The notes under the pieces are model-generated. The model made no database searches and was not told the origin of the DNA. It was given only the letters and a program-made list of their open reading frames with translations. From positions 69,914,330 to 69,978,329 of the forward strand of contig JAZBQD010000015.1 of assembly GCA_036583965.1 (NCBI GenBank): a stretch of DNA of 64,000 bases, written 5' to 3'. Origin of the DNA: Prunella strophiata (Eukaryota; Chordata; Aves; Passeriformes; Prunellidae). This document shows, in pieces, positions 1 through 44,501 of this stretch; the stretch's first letter is position 1; each line of letters begins with the position of its first letter. The translations under genes and the position numbers were made by a program.

Positions 1-397
1 TTCCTTCCTGAGCAACACAACATTTTAAATCACTTAAAAGGAAGCTTCACCTTTTCAGAGACAAAAGCAGTTAACATCCCCACCTCCTAAGGAGACAACA
101 AAATGCTATCCATTTTATCAGCACTAGTTACAAGCATGTTTTTTAGTCAAATAAAAATAAAACTTTTAATTTAGTGCAAAGGGACCCAACTATTTCAGAA
201 AGTGGAAAGTGACCTTATGGATATTGGAAGGAGTTGGTGTCACCTTCAGTGTGATCCATGTGTCATCCTGAAGACAAGATAGCTTCTCCAGATTGCTCCA
301 AATGACTCAGCACTGGGTATTGCACTGAAGGCTGCCAGAAGGCACCAGCACTGCCTTAGAGCTCTGCATACCCTCAGGGAGCAACTGAAAAGGATGA
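1..397. other. Intergenic, no gene seen
   Basis: Two near-tandem AATAAA motifs on the plus strand at 150-155 and 156-161 could end an upstream plus-strand gene. UBE2QL1 would be the expected neighbour in mammals, but nothing here proves it. Confidence 0.3.
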
Positions 398-1078
398 GAA
401 TCACAGAATCACAGAATGGGGTGCTTTGGAAGGGACCTTTAAAGCTCAGCTAGTCCAAGCCCCTGGGAAAGATCAGGGTCATCTTCAACTTGATCTGGTT
501 GGTCAAAGTCCAGCCTGACCTTGAGCATTTCCAGGGATGAGGCATCCACAGGCAACCTGTGCCAGTGTTTTCTCTGGGCAGCCTGTGCCAGTGTTTCACT
601 ACCCTCATCATAAAAATCTTCTTCCTTATGTCTGAATTGACTCGACATTGGAAGCCATTCCCCCTTGCCCTATCACTTCATGCTCTTGTGAAAAATCCCT
701 CTCCTGCTTTCTTGTTGGCCCACTTCAGATACTGGAAGGCCTCTACAAGGTCTCCTTGTACTCTTCTCTTCTCCAGGCTGAACCACAAACCTCTCAGCCT
801 TTCCTCGGGAAAGGTTCTCCATTCCTTTGACCATCTTTGTGTCCCTCCCCTGGACTCACTCCAACAGTTCCCTGTCCTTGCTGTGCTGGATGGACACTGG
901 ACACTGGATCCCCCCAGAGCTGATGCAACACTGCAGGTGGGGTCTCACCAGAGCAAGTCAGAGGGACAGGATCCTCTCCCTGGCCCTGCTGGCCACGCTG
1001 CTTTGGATGCAGTTTGGCTTTCTGGGCTGTGAGTGCACATTGCTGGGTCATGTCCACCTTTACATTCATCAAAGCTTC
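398..1078 (-). mobile_element. CR1 LINE fragment
   Basis: Begins with the CR1 3' tail read backwards (tandem GAATCACAGAATCACAG). It continues with hallmark stretches such as GGAAGGGACCTTTAAAG, the TTCTCTGGGCAGCCTGTGCC block and TTTCTGGGCTGTGAGTGCAC. 5'-truncated, as usual for CR1. Open frames across it are remnants without function. Confidence 0.9.
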
Positions 1079-1509
1079 TCAGTTTGCAGTTAGAGCTTTG
1101 ATTTTGTCTATTACTGTACCTGATCCCTCTGCTCAAAGCTGATCAAAAAGGAATCTTAGTTTTCACATGGTTACATGCAGGGCAGCTTTGGCTATTTGGT
1201 AACTTTATTGCCAGGATATTTGAAGGCTCAGAACATGCTCTAGAAACATACAGTTTTTTTCCTAAAGAATGCTTAATGATATTCATATACTGTACCTTAA
1301 AATCTTTCAATATTACTTGCAAATTCCACCCTATGTTTGTGATGTGCAATAAAAACAACTGCTTTATGTTGTGCTAGGCAAGATTTGAAAGAGGCACCTG
1401 GCTTGTATTTTTGGTGTAATATAGAAATGTTGAGATTAGTAGAAATTAATTGTCCAGCTGAATGAGAAAGTCATCTAATTCTGTGTCCTGATGGCTCAGA
1501 GGAGAGAGT

Positions 1510-1800
1510 CAGAATCTTGTCTTGGGTATCAGAATGATTCAGGTTGGAATGGAGATGATCTCATTTAACCCTTTGCTCCAAAAAAGATCATCTGGGACAT
1601 TAGATCAGATTCCTCAGGGCATTGTCCTCCTGAATTCCAAATATCTCGAAAGGTAGACACTTCCCACCCCTTTGGGCAGCCAGTTCCAGTGCTGAGTTAT
1701 CCTCTGGGAATTTCCCCTTTTCCTTATGTCCAGTCAGTAGCACAGCTGCTGGCTCTTGTCTTCTTTACAGCAACCTCTGAGAGAGGCCTGCATTGCTGAG
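1510..1800 (-). mobile_element. Degraded CR1-like fragment
   Basis: AATGATTCAGGTTGGAATGG, TTTGGGCAGCCAGTTCCAGT and TTTCCTTATGTCCAG recall CR1 in minus orientation, with many substitutions. Older than the copy at 398-1078. Confidence 0.6.
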
Positions 1801-4055
1801 AAGTGAATAAAACCAGTTCAAAAAGAAAGAGAAGAATGGTTACATTTCCCCACTTTGTGTCTCAAGGTGACATTTCAGTGTTTTATCCTCATGGAATCTC
1901 CCACCAAGCAGAAGTCTCCATGAGCTGCCTACAACAGTGCCCAAATCTCACCACCATGTTGGTATTCTTCATCTAAAATTCAGGTGTTAGAAGAGGTTTA
2001 ATTCCATAACTCTGTGAAATAATAAATGACATGTTATTGTGTAATCTGATAGCACACGGTATATTATATATTAACTTGCATACATTATACACCCTCTGTT
2101 ATATAAACCTATAACAGCATACATATAGAATATATAGTGTATGTAATATAGTTTAAAATATAAAATACATACAGTTTATCAATAATCAGTAAAATTTTAA
2201 AATAATAGATTTAAAGTATAAATAAATATAAACATTTAACACAAGGTAAATCAGTTAAGGTAATCTGAGTATATACATATTTAATAAACACTGAATATAG
2301 GGTATGCACTGAGGTTTACCATGTGCTATATACTATCACATAATTTCATTTGCACCCCTTCAGTGTCCAGTTTATGCCCCTTCCAAACTCTAGAGCACAA
2401 GTCAACTGGGCCTATTGGAACAGGCTACTCTTTTATGTGCCATATTGGTTTGGTGCCTCCCATTTTGTTCACCAGTTTGTTCAGTACTTCCCGTCCTCAG
2501 CAAACTTTACCATCATTCCAGAGCCCAGAACTGGCACCTCTTCAATGCTGTCTGCAGAGGTGGTTGCTGTTAAGAAGTCGCGTTGCTTGCCTCGCAATGG
2601 CCTCAACTGCTCCCTTCAAGCACCAGAGAGAGCAGCTCTTGCATGGACACATTTCCCTCAGGAGCCAGAGCCAGTAAGTGCATCAGTGCTTCCTTCATCA
2701 CGTTGCTCAGTCCTGGAAAGCAGCAGCTCCAGTGCTGTGCATACACACAATTCCCCAGAGGCAGCTTTTCCTTTTAACATCAGATGTTTGACCTTCAAAA
2801 TCCTTCCACATTCCTCTCACCCGCAGCCAGCTGCAATACTTTTAAATTGCTTGTTATTCCTAATGTTGCAGGATTCCTCTGGCTCCCAGCAATCTTTCCG
2901 AGCTTCCCAAGTTTATCCTAGTGCTTATCCTCTGCCCTCCCTCTTCCCGTCCTGTTCATCCCTTCTCCCTGAAGCTTCCCCTGCCTCACAGCCTCCCTGG
3001 GGACTGGCTGCCCATGTCACCTCCCTGCTAGGAAGCCCTTTGTGAATGGATGCATCCTTCTGGGAAGAAGCAGGCACACAGCATTTAAGAGCACATCCAC
3101 AGCCAGGCCACACAAGCTTTTCCCCTGTGCCAGGAAAGCACTGCGGGGGCGGGCGCTTATGGAAACGAGCAGCTTTAACTCGGCATTTGCAATGGTTCCA
3201 CCTGCCTACCTCTGAGGAAGCATTGCTCAGGCACACTGCTCTTCTCAGGGCTTCTTCAGCACCCTGGGCTCCTCCAGACACATCCTACATCCCCCAGGGG
3301 TGTGGAGAGAGGTTTTGAGCAGTTTCTTGAACAAGTTCATGCCCCTGTGAAGAACACTGGCACAGCGAGAGCTTGTGAAGCTGCTCTCAGAGGCTGCCTT
3401 TGCTTTGGCTTCTTTTGGGAGGCTGTTTCTGGGCACCCCTGACCTGTGCCATACATGACAGCAGTTTGGTGCTTTCTTCCAGGCAGAAGGGGGTGAGCAG
3501 ATCTAGAGCCAAAGCCAGTGTTTCTGTCAGAGACCTTCAATCCCAGTCAGGGGTCTGGAGGCAAATACGGTGATTTCCAGTAATCACAGTGCATTTGTTA
3601 GATTCTTGTTCTCAGATCTTGCTTAGAAACAGTAGTTGGCATCTGTGCTTGGTGCAGCCAGCCATAAACACAAGTGTTGTCCTTACCAGCTGTTTCAGAC
3701 TTTTTATATTTATCTTATGACTAGCATCTACTGTTCATTCTTTCACAGTAGGGTTCCTCTATTGGCAGTTTCAGCAGTGAGCCTGACAGAAGTTATCATC
3801 TGTATATTCCCTCTCTAAATCAATGGTAATTTGTTGGTAATCAGTCATCTCCTACTGAGACCTCTCCATTATCCTATGTACTGTGGTTTTGGTTTTTTTT
3901 GTTTTTTTTTTTTTTTGTTGTTTTTTGGTTTTTTTTTTTTTTTGTTGTTGTTGTTTGTTTGTTTGGGGTTTTTTGTGTGTGTGTTAAAACACATCTACAG
4001 TATTTCAGAAAAACACAGTATTTCAGTACAGCTGTATAAAGTATTATTTCACAGG
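1801..4055. other. Intergenic stretch with AT-rich and T/G-rich simple sequence
   Basis: Very AT-rich from about 2035 to 2310. The moderately GC sequence at 2340-3330 has open frames up to 231 codons but no recognisable protein. A T/G simple tract lies at 3886-3975. Confidence 0.6.
3886..3975. repeat. T/G-rich simple repeat
   Basis: Long T runs broken by single or double G, passing into TTG and TTTG units and then TGTGTG. It lies shortly upstream of a CR1 copy. Confidence 0.85.
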
Positions 4056-4752
4056 GCTCCCCAGGACTGGGGCTGAGTGTCTGGAAATCTGCCCATTGGA
4101 AAAGAACCTGGGGGTGCTGGTTCACAGCCAACTGAACATGAGCCAGCATGTGCCCAGGTGGCTTGTATCAGAAACACTGTGGCCAGCAGGACCAGGGCAG
4201 TGATTGTCACCCTGCATTCAGTGCTGGTGAGGCCCCACCTCAAGTGCTGCATCCAGTTCTGGGCCTCTCACTACAATAAGGTGCTGGAGCATGTCCAGAA
4301 ACAGGCAAGGAAGCTGGTGAAGGGTCTGGAGCACAACTCCTAGAGGAGTAGCTGAGAGAATGGGGGTGTTTAGCCTGGAGAAAAGGAGGCTTGGGGGGAC
4401 CTAATCACTCTCTACAACTACCTGAAAGGAGGTTGTAGTGAGGTGAGGGTCAGCCCCTTTTCCCAAAGTAGCAAGTGATAGGACAAGAAGAAATGGCCTC
4501 AAGTTGTTCTAAGGAAGGTCTAGATTGGATATTAGAAAAAAAACATTCTTTACTGAAGGAGCTGCCAAGCATTGGAATGGACTGCCCAGAGAAGTGGTGG
4601 TGGGGTCACTGTGCTTAGAAGTGTTGAAAAGGTATGTGGATGTGGCACTTGGGGACATGGTTTAGTGGTGAACATGGTGGTGCTGGCTTGACAATTGGAC
4701 TCATGATCATGGAGATCTCTTCCAACCTGAATTATTCCATGCTTCTATGAAA
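4056..4752 (+). mobile_element. CR1 LINE fragment
   Basis: Plus-oriented CR1 3' part: GGAAATCTGCCCATTGGAAA, the GCATGTGCCCAGGTGGC block, AGGCCCCACCTCAAGTGCTG, GAGAAAAGGAGGCTTGGGG, and a degenerate 3' tail ATTCCATGCTTCTATGA. Remnant open frames are not genes. Confidence 0.92.
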
Positions 4753-6392
4753 GGGTCAGGTGCCTGGGGTTTTTTTTGCCATATTTTGCTGAATGGCCTC
4801 CATAGAGGAGCAGGTAAGCACTGAAGCAGCTGCCCAGGAAGGCAGTCCACCCTGGGACGTACCCAAGACTCACCTAGACCCTGAACAACCAGGGAAGTTG
4901 GCCCTCAGTGGTGCAGGAAGCTCGCTGCACCACCTCCCCAGGTCCCTTCCACCCCAGCCTGTTCTACTGTTGGCACAGTCCTACCTGCTCAGTTTAGGGG
5001 ACAGAGTTGATTTGAAACACAGTCTCGTTCAGCTTCAAGAACAGAGCCCGGAAATTAATCTAGAGAGACGGAAAATGACATCAGTTTCTTGTAGATGGCT
5101 GGCATGCTACAAAGAATATAGCAGGGAAATACCCTGTGTCATGATGTTTACTTTTTCAGATTAAATCTGATTTAATGTGCTTTTCTATAAACTTCAGGAA
5201 AGAATCAGGCTGAGTTTGACTTTCCTTTCAATGTAGTTCATGGAGGTCAACAGCATCACCCTGTTATCACAGCCCTGTACCAAGGCAGCCTGGAGTACAA
5301 AATGTTAATGTTATTCCCTCTGTTCAGACACACCATTTGTATTACATTATCCCTCCTATTTCTTCTCCAAGGAAACAGCACAGTCTCTGTAATAGCATGA
5401 TCAGCAATTTCATATTATTTTAACCCTGTAAACCCTCTTGAATGACATCAGTCCTTAACAAAGTGTGTCACATCCATGACCTGTTGCAATTTGTCACAGG
5501 AAGGAACACATTAAAGAATTAGTTCTTTTTTGAGGCTTTTGGGTAAGGTACTATGAGATTTTTCCAAACACTGGATGTAAATTCAAATCCTGTTTGGATG
5601 TGAAAAGCAGAATAACTGGATTCTCCATAGGAATCAAATAAATTGTTCATCAGTTGTTATGACTGCTTTTGTTATTTGCCACACATTTTCTAGGTTTCTC
5701 TTTCTCTCCCCTTTTTTGCCAGTGTTGCTTGAGAATGCTTTGATTAGGAAAACAAAACAATACAAAACAAAATGCCAGAAAACAACCAAAAACCACCCCA
5801 CCAAACAACTTTTTTTTTTTTATCAGAAAGAAAGCCCAGATTGGCTAATATCAGAAGCAATTCAGTTAAACTCTGAAGTCCCACCCACAGGGAAGTAAGG
5901 CTCAGTTGCCTTAATGTTGTCTCTGACTGCCTTTAAATATTCCAGAGCACCAGAAATATCTCCAGTGGGACTGGCTGACATCCTGTACAACCTACAGGCA
6001 GACCATCAGCACACATATATGTGTTACTTCTCTCCACAGAACATTTCTTTTTAAGACAGTCAAACCACTTGCCTGCTATCAATACCTTCCACTGATACTT
6101 CTTCCATAGAGAGGCACTTCCCAACTTCCTTGGAACATCCTGTAGTCCCACCAGGACAAGTGCCTCACAGCTGTCATTCCTTTTGTACCATCACTTCCTT
6201 TTTCAGATAATGAACAAACTGAATTTCCTGCACCATCTGATTTTACCACACGCCACTGAGCAGTGTCTTACATCACCCCTGGTCAAAGCTCAGGCCTGGG
6301 CTGGTGCTTCTGGGCTGGGTGGCCATCTCTTGACCAAAATTGAAGGAGGCATGGGTTTTCCTGTGCTGTCTAGTAACCAAATAACCATGCCC

Positions 6393-6429
<37 letters not shown>

Positions 6430-7134
6430 AATAAAATAGTTCTAAAACTGCTCAGATCTGCCCTTTCTATCTGAAAATCACAGTCATTATGTACAACTCA
6501 TCCTCTGCCTCTAGAGACAATGTAACATTTACAGCTGAACCTACGACTTAATGAAAACAGGAACAATTCAGATCTGTAGATGCCTCACATTATTCATGTG
6601 CTGTAGCTCTCCTCAGCCAGCAATGCAGCATTTGGAACACAGGACACAATTCCCCAGCCATGTACCTCTGCAGTGTTCCTGAAGTAACAAAACAGTGGTA
6701 GTGGTACAAAATGCCACCCTGGAGATTAATTTCTACCACAGCAATCTAACATTAATAATTTCATCAGCAGTTTCGACTCTTTTATCCTCTGATTATGATA
6801 CAGTTGAAAGAACCATAAAGTTATTCCTCCTGCATTTTGACAGATTCCACTGAATCAGCTTGAATTACAGAAAACTGTAGTTTTAATAAAATAATAAAAG
6901 CACTAGCAATACCAACCTACTGTAGGTAGTCAGTAGAGGATCCAGTAGCTGCATTGTCAGACCATTGAGGCTGGTTTAACTCAAGTCAGACAGGTGCAGG
7001 TGCTTCCCCAGTCTCTAAATGCAGTATTTCCACACCTGAAGGGCCAGAGGGTGGCTGAAGGGGTACTCACCAAAAAGTCTCAGGGGGCTGTGGCTGCCTG
7101 TGCTTGGCTGAAGGCACTCACCTGGGAAGTGAGC
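4753..7134. other. Intergenic, no gene seen
   Basis: Contains a pure T run of about 30 at 6395-6424 and ordinary AT-rich sequence. Open frames of up to 123 codons show no recognisable family. Confidence 0.6.
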
Positions 7135-7440
7135 CTAGAATCAGAAAAAGACTAAGGTTTGAATCAGCTCTGGAGGAGAACTGCTCCAACTCCCTTCTCA
7201 AAGCTGAAGCTGGCTTCCTGGTTAGGTTAGCTTGTTCAGGGCCTCACTCAGACAAGTTTTGAAGATCTCCAAGGATGGAGATCCATGTCTCTCTGGGCCA
7301 CTTGCCTCAGTGCTCTGTTCTTTTTGTGGGGAATATCTTTTTCCTCTTGTCCCACTGAAGCCTCCCTTGCTGCATCTTTGTATCCTTTGCTGTGAGTCAC
7401 ATCACTTTGTCCTGAGAAGTGCCTTTGCAAAATGAGATTC
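7135..7440 (-). mobile_element. Old CR1-like fragment
   Basis: TTTGAAGATCTCCAAGGATG, GGAGATCCATGTCTCTCTGG and the CCTCTTGTCCCACTGAAG block fit a diverged CR1 read in minus orientation. Confidence 0.65.
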
Positions 7441-10024
7441 CACTTAGCAAGAGAATTTCAGGATAACAAGATACCATTCTCTGCAGTTTGTTCTTACCTT
7501 GATGAGTGGCCCAAAGAAAATGCTGATAAATATATTCAAGAAAAAAGGATCAGCAGATGATTTCAAACTGAGTTACCTATTATCTCTTTTGAACCTGCAT
7601 TCTCTATATAATAATTAACATATCTAAAATGATGACCTAGCCCTTTGACAATATGAGGCTGTTCATGCACATAATATCAATTAATGTTCTTCCTCTTAGG
7701 GACTAGAGGAAGGACAAGATAGAGAGTAATGACATAAGTTACACCAAACTAAATTAGACAGCTTCACAAATTAGACAAGCCCAATAAACATCATCAAAGG
7801 ATACCTAGAGAAGTGGCTTTCACTGACTCAGAAGACTTAGCAGTCATCTGAAAAACTGAATATGGGAGATTAGAAAAGACCAGATGTCTTTAAAAGGCTG
7901 AGAGAGGCTGGGAAATAATGGAACAATCAGCTTAACTTCAAGGCTGTCAATCTGCCACCTTTCACAAGCTCTACAGTATTTTCACCAATAAAAAATATAA
8001 ATCCAGATAACCTAAGCTGATTTTGCAGCAATGAATTTAAACACCACCATAAAATATATTACTAAGGTGTAAAAGAAAAATAGTTTTAAGGTGAAGACCA
8101 TTTCGGATCAGCTGAGTGCACTTGTCTCTCTCTATTCAGATTCAAAGTTAGAAAATTATAGATAGAGAAAATGCAAAGTTTTCTATGGGGTAAAATGTCT
8201 TTAAAAGTCACTTGGGACAAATGACACAGACAATTTTAGTATTTCAGGCTGTTTCAAACTCCTTCTTTACTGCCCTGAATTATCAGCTGAAAATATGGAC
8301 ACACAGTTGGACAGTGTGCCAGACTAACAGCTGGCCAGGGACAAATCCAGAGCTACAAGGGCAAGAAATCCTGGTAACACAATGTACAGAATATCACCTT
8401 GCTGCACAACAAGTTAGTTGGAGAATTTGAAGCCTGAGGAGTCAGAGGAGTTTTGGGGGGTGTTCTCAAGACCCTCCTTGGTAGTTCTCTAGATTGATGA
8501 GCCCTGGAAAAGATTCTGGGGAAAGTGTCAGAAGTTTTGCTGTGCTCCTAAGGACCCTTTTTTCCCTCCAGTAAGTTACTATTTTTCCAGACAACAGAAA
8601 TTCTATGAGAGTATTTTGTGGATGCATATTTAATTAATTAAATATTAGAAAGAAAATACTATAGTCTCTTTAGGCTTGGTCATCCTGCTCATCAGCATTT
8701 TGAAAAATTCCTGTCCTGTGAGCTAGTCATAATGAACAACCAGCTTAAGATCCCTTCAGCACTACTAAGGACTTGCAGACTCCCAGAAAACTCTTCTGGG
8801 TGGGATACAATTCAGTCAGCAACTACTGGTTTAGCTCCAGCTTCACAGAACTGCAGAAGGACCTTACAAGACCAAGGCAACTGAGTGATGAAACAGCAAA
8901 CAAATCTCAATGCAGACAACAGTGATTTATGTGGGGAAAACTAATGCTATCAGCACATATAAAAAACCAGCAGGTTCTCACTCAGAACATAATAATGAGG
9001 CTATGACAGGCAATTCCAGTGAAAACTCAGCTTGATATTTAGCAGCACGAAGAATCACCAAGCAGTGTGCTGGAGGACAGAAGAGTGAGCACACGCTTCC
9101 ACAAACAACCACATCCTAAGCACCATGTGCAGTTATTCCCCCTGGAAAAGGACATAAAAACTGAGAAAAGTTCAGGAACATTTGATAAACATGACAAAAG
9201 ATCTGGAGTAGTCCCCATAGAGGGAATAAACAAGTTAGCTGGGACCCTTCAGCTTGAAAAAAAAAAGATGACTGATAGGGAATATGACAGAAGACAATAA
9301 AATCACAAGTGTCCTGAAGAAACTACTCAGCAATCAGTTGCTTGTTGTGGCTTTCCATGCAAGAAGTGGGGATCATTGAACAAAATGATTAGGTGCTAAA
9401 ATAATACTTCATACAACAGGAGATAGAATTTTGGGGATCCCTGCTATAGGATGAGACCTAAAAGTCCATATGATCTCAGGGAGCAAGTTATTTACTCCAT
9501 TCTTACATAAATTGTGAGAATTGTTTTGGCCACCAGTCACATTGGTTTTCCCTTTGAGAACAGGCAAAAGTCCATTATTAACACACCTTAAGGCATTTGA
9601 GTGATACAAAAAGAAAACAACTAGGGAGAAGTCCGTAATTTCAAGGGAGGACAAACAGAAAATGGGAAGAGAGAGGCAAAGCATCAGAAATACAAGGAGG
9701 TATTCAGGTGAGGCAGGAGTGTATAAGCATATTCTCAAGTGATAGTTTGGATTTACCCATCGTGCCAAAACCATGCATGGATAAACCATTTAAAAGAAAA
9801 AATTTGGCTACCTGGGCAAGCACCTATGTAGCCAACAGCTTGCTGAAATGTTAAATGAACAGAAATACCGAGTGCCGAAGAAACTTAAATTTGTAACACA
9901 AGCAAACCAGATTTTAGCCAAAAGACAACACTCAGGTTTGTTTAAGAATCACGGAGCAACAACTGAAATGACAATTAAATACAGCCATGTATGTGGTACA
10001 AGGGTGAGTCCCAGGTGTGGCAAA
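7441..10024. other. Intergenic, no gene seen
   Basis: AT-rich with no recognised repeat or exon. A 126-codon minus-strand frame at 9409-9789 has no recognisable domain. Confidence 0.55.
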
Positions 10025-10412
10025 TCCCCCCTGCGGGCAGGGTCCGCAGCCCGGTGTGCTCGATGCTGCGGGCTCTGCGGTGCCTCCGGCCCGGCCGGCG
10101 CTGGCTGCGGGCACCACACGTGCGGAGCGACCTCGCCTTGCCCCAGCTGCAGAGCCCAGCAAAGGCGGGCGGGCACGCCGGCCAGCTTCGTCGGGACATG
10201 TGCTGGGGACAACAGAACTGCTGTTGTGTCCGCCTCGCTTCGCTGGGGGTTGTTTACGAGGCTTGTCCTGGGCACAGCCAGCGTGCCGAGTTCAGCTCCG
10301 GCAGCCGGGCAGCATGGGCACGCCGCCGATTGTTTTCCGGACGGAGTTTTCCCACTGGAAGAGAGATGCTGATTTTCCTTCGCCGCAGCTTCAAAAAGGA
10401 GTTGTTACGCGA
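10025..10412. promoter_or_regulatory. Isolated CpG island, gene unknown
   Basis: About 38 CG dinucleotides counted by eye in under 400 bp, with AT-rich DNA on both sides. It carries an E-box CACGTG at 10117-10122, and a donor-like GTGAGT at 10004-10009 just precedes it. Several overlapping frames are open because GC-rich DNA has few stops; none looks like a known protein. It may be an unannotated promoter or first exon, about 3 kb past the NSUN2 stop. Confidence 0.55.
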
Positions 10413-12111
10413 GTTAAATTGCTTTCTTTTGCTGTTCAATCTAAATTTGAAATTCATGGGCAGGATTTTTTGAAGGGGTCTGTATACTTTGGGAAGCCTC
10501 ATTGACTTTTGATAGGATTCAGACCTTTAAGGAAAAAGAATAAATCAGCTCAATGGCACTAAGCTACGGTATATTCATTTTTCAGCAAACTAAAATAAGA
10601 AAATGCTAAAAAATTTCAGAAAGTAACAAATTACTAACATCAGGTAAATGTTGAAGAAAAGCATCCCATGTGGTGAGTTCCCTTTGTTCTCTCCTTAGCT
10701 TTCTAGGCTTTTCAGTCAGCAGACTTTCTTAAGGATCCAGCAGTTATTACTGAGAACTTCTCTGAGCAGCCCATCATCAGACTATTCATTTAGATGCAGT
10801 GATTTTTTTTTTCTGTTTTCCCCTCTATCACATATAAAACCCACTGCCACCAGTGCAAACATCTACAGTCCTGTGTTTCTAAAAACCAGCAATGCTAACT
10901 AGAGAAATCTCACGAAATTTAACAGGGACTACTTACAAGGACAGACTTCATAATTTGTGTTCAAGCTTAATGTGATTGCTTATCACTTTTCTTTTGTCTT
11001 CCTTTCAAATTATTTACAGCAACCATCTGGGCAAATAGAACACACCCATTTCACTGGGCTCCCAGCCTAGGAAACTGGGACAGTGCTTTCAGCCACTACC
11101 TATACAATTTTGTGCATTTTCCTTTCTGGCTCTCAGGGCAAGATCAACTGGGACAGAGCAATTGGTGTAAGGAAAATCACAGTATTAAAAAAAATACAAT
11201 AAATCTGCAATCTCTGGATTTGCTTGGAGATAGAGAAACTGCTGAGGCAGCACAAGAAAATAAGACCCCTAGTTTCTTAGTTTTCTCCCACTTGCACTTG
11301 ACAGCAAAAAAAATACACCTCCAAAATGCCAAGGGCAAAGCAGAAAAATAAAAAGTTTCATAGATAACACAGGAAAATGGGAGTACTGAGACCATTTAAA
11401 ATTACAGGCTCTTACTCTATTACAAGTCTAACTTATACCAAATTTCAGTCAGTTTATGATACAAGAACCTACAGTTTCTTTAGCTCCCAGATAAAAGCTT
11501 CCTACTCTCATTTTAATCTGCCAGTCATAAGCTCAGTCAAAAAAAGCCTAACTATTCCAGGAACCAGGACAGTTCATTTTCTATAGTTTGCTTTCTGCTG
11601 GATTGTCTATATCAACAAGTATTCTTCTCAGCTTAACCTGTCAAACTTGTATACTTAGCTGAGCCACTGATTGAAAAGAAGCTGAAGCTGCTGCTTAGGA
11701 ACATCAGTAGATACAGTAACAGCAGGCATAATTCAGAACAATTTTTCGTTTCTTCACATAGGTTTTAACACTTGACCTTTCTATAATTTATGGAGATCAT
11801 CAGAACATAAAGATTAGATGGATTCAAATCATCCTCAGGGCTGAGTACTGCAGACTACAATGACTTGTGACACTGGTCTTTCCACCCTTCTTCCATTTCA
11901 AATGTTCAATATGCCAGAATAAATGCAAAGACATGAAAACATGCCTTGAAGTTTCAAGTTGCAAAATCTTTTTCCTCATTTACTTTAAGGATTAAAAACA
12001 TACTTTGCACACATCTCCGCTCAAAAGAAAATTCTGCTATGCTGTCCCATCACAGCTCTCTACTAAGAACAAACTCAAACCTGAGCAAAATACAAGGGCA
12101 AGAACTGATTT
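10413..12111. other. Intergenic, no gene seen
   Basis: AT-rich sequence with no recognisable repeat or coding exon. Part could belong to a longer NSUN2 3' UTR. Confidence 0.5.
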
Positions 12112-13435
12112 TTTATTAACCTATTTTATGGACTCTCAAGAGGAAAATGAGTCCTGTCAATGGTTCCTCACTGCATGAGACTAATATCTCATCAGAGGAC
12201 ATGGCATTATTTCACTTTTATGTCTGTCCCTCAAGAATTCTCCCTTTGATGAAGTAGTTCAAGGGCAGACATCAGAAAGTCTGTTGTAGCAAGGTACAGA
12301 AAATGGATCCAAGCCACATAAGACTTCATCAATAAAAATACACATGGTAAAATTCCACTTGACAAGCATAACAAATATTTGCATCACTATGGTCCTAGAG
12401 GAGGACAATGCCTTGTACTGCTGGTCACTTTCCTTTCAGATCAACTTGATAGAAGTACAAAGTACTGCTGAAACTAAGCCACAAAGGACAGAACTTATAT
12501 TCCAAGTTTCTGAGGTAGCCAACTTTTTTAAAAGATTAAATAAATTACCTTTCTAGACCTAAATAACCTTTTAAACATCTACTATATGACAACATAAATA
12601 CCACCATGCTTTTCTTTTTTGTTTTTAACTATTATTTCAGCTATAAACAAGTTATCTTAGAAAAATTAGAGATTACTCCCACTAGAACAGACAGAGGAGC
12701 AGATGACCACAGCAGATTTGAGTGATGGTCACAGACTCTTTGCAGGCACATTTCAAGACAGGAGTCTGAGGCACACCTGAAGATCTAGCTAACAATACTT
12801 ACTAGCTGGGTCTGTCAAGCAATTAATCACTCTGAAGAAGAACCTCAGACATCAGTCTCTGATAAAGTGCATTCTGCTTTTTTTTCCCCAGGATGCTGGA
12901 CATGCTTTTCTTCTGAATAACCATTCACCAGGCTGTCAGTCAGATATCCTGTATGTGCATTTGTATAGCTATACCGATTCTCTTACCATTTAAAGAACCT
13001 GCAGTTATCAACAGTAACCACATCAGGTGGTAGGTGAGGTAAGCAATCATAGGAGAAAATATGTTTTTGGAATCTATGTGCTTTGAATGGAACCCCAGGT
13101 TTTTCTTCTGAAGGAATTTTTGACGGGTTACACATGTGCAGTGCATTTGTGCATACCATTGTTCCATTAAAAATACAGACTTTAGATTTTACTGGTGCCT
13201 GGTCTGTTGACAGCAACAGACACACAAACCCACCAATAAAAAGGAGTTTAAAATGGTGAAAAGAAGACACACTTGAAGAGAAATCTCTTTATAGCTTTCA
13301 TTTAAAATATAAAATAGGTGAAACTTTAAAAGAAGAACATCCCATTCTGACCAAATTTTAAAATACAGTTTCATGCTAAAAGCAAAAGTCTGGATGTGAG
13401 CCTTGTGGAAGCTGCCAAGTAATACAGAAAGAAAC
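12112..13435 (-). other. NSUN2: Probable NSUN2 3' UTR
   Basis: Non-coding sequence directly downstream of the NSUN2 stop on the minus strand. I found no AATAAA close to the stop. The first clear minus-strand AATAAA (plus-strand TTTATT) is at 12112-12117, implying a UTR of about 1.3 kb. A weaker TATAAA-type signal near 13288 would make it much shorter. The true end cannot be fixed from sequence alone. Confidence 0.35.

Positions 13436-44501
<31,066 letters not shown>

Noticed and set aside
2350..3045. 231-codon open frame on the plus strand
   Set aside because: No recognisable domain, no codon or splice structure, overlaps other open frames of similar length in a moderately GC-rich stretch, and ends without gene context. 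Likely chance.
6395..6424. Processed pseudogene with poly(A) tail on the minus strand
   Set aside because: The T30 run is not preceded on the minus strand by a poly(A) signal or a recognisable retrocopied exon sequence.
9848..10505. Overlapping open frames of 160-174 codons in three plus frames around the CpG island
   Set aside because: Several frames are open together because the DNA is GC-rich and stop-poor; none resembles a known protein. The island itself is kept as a finding.
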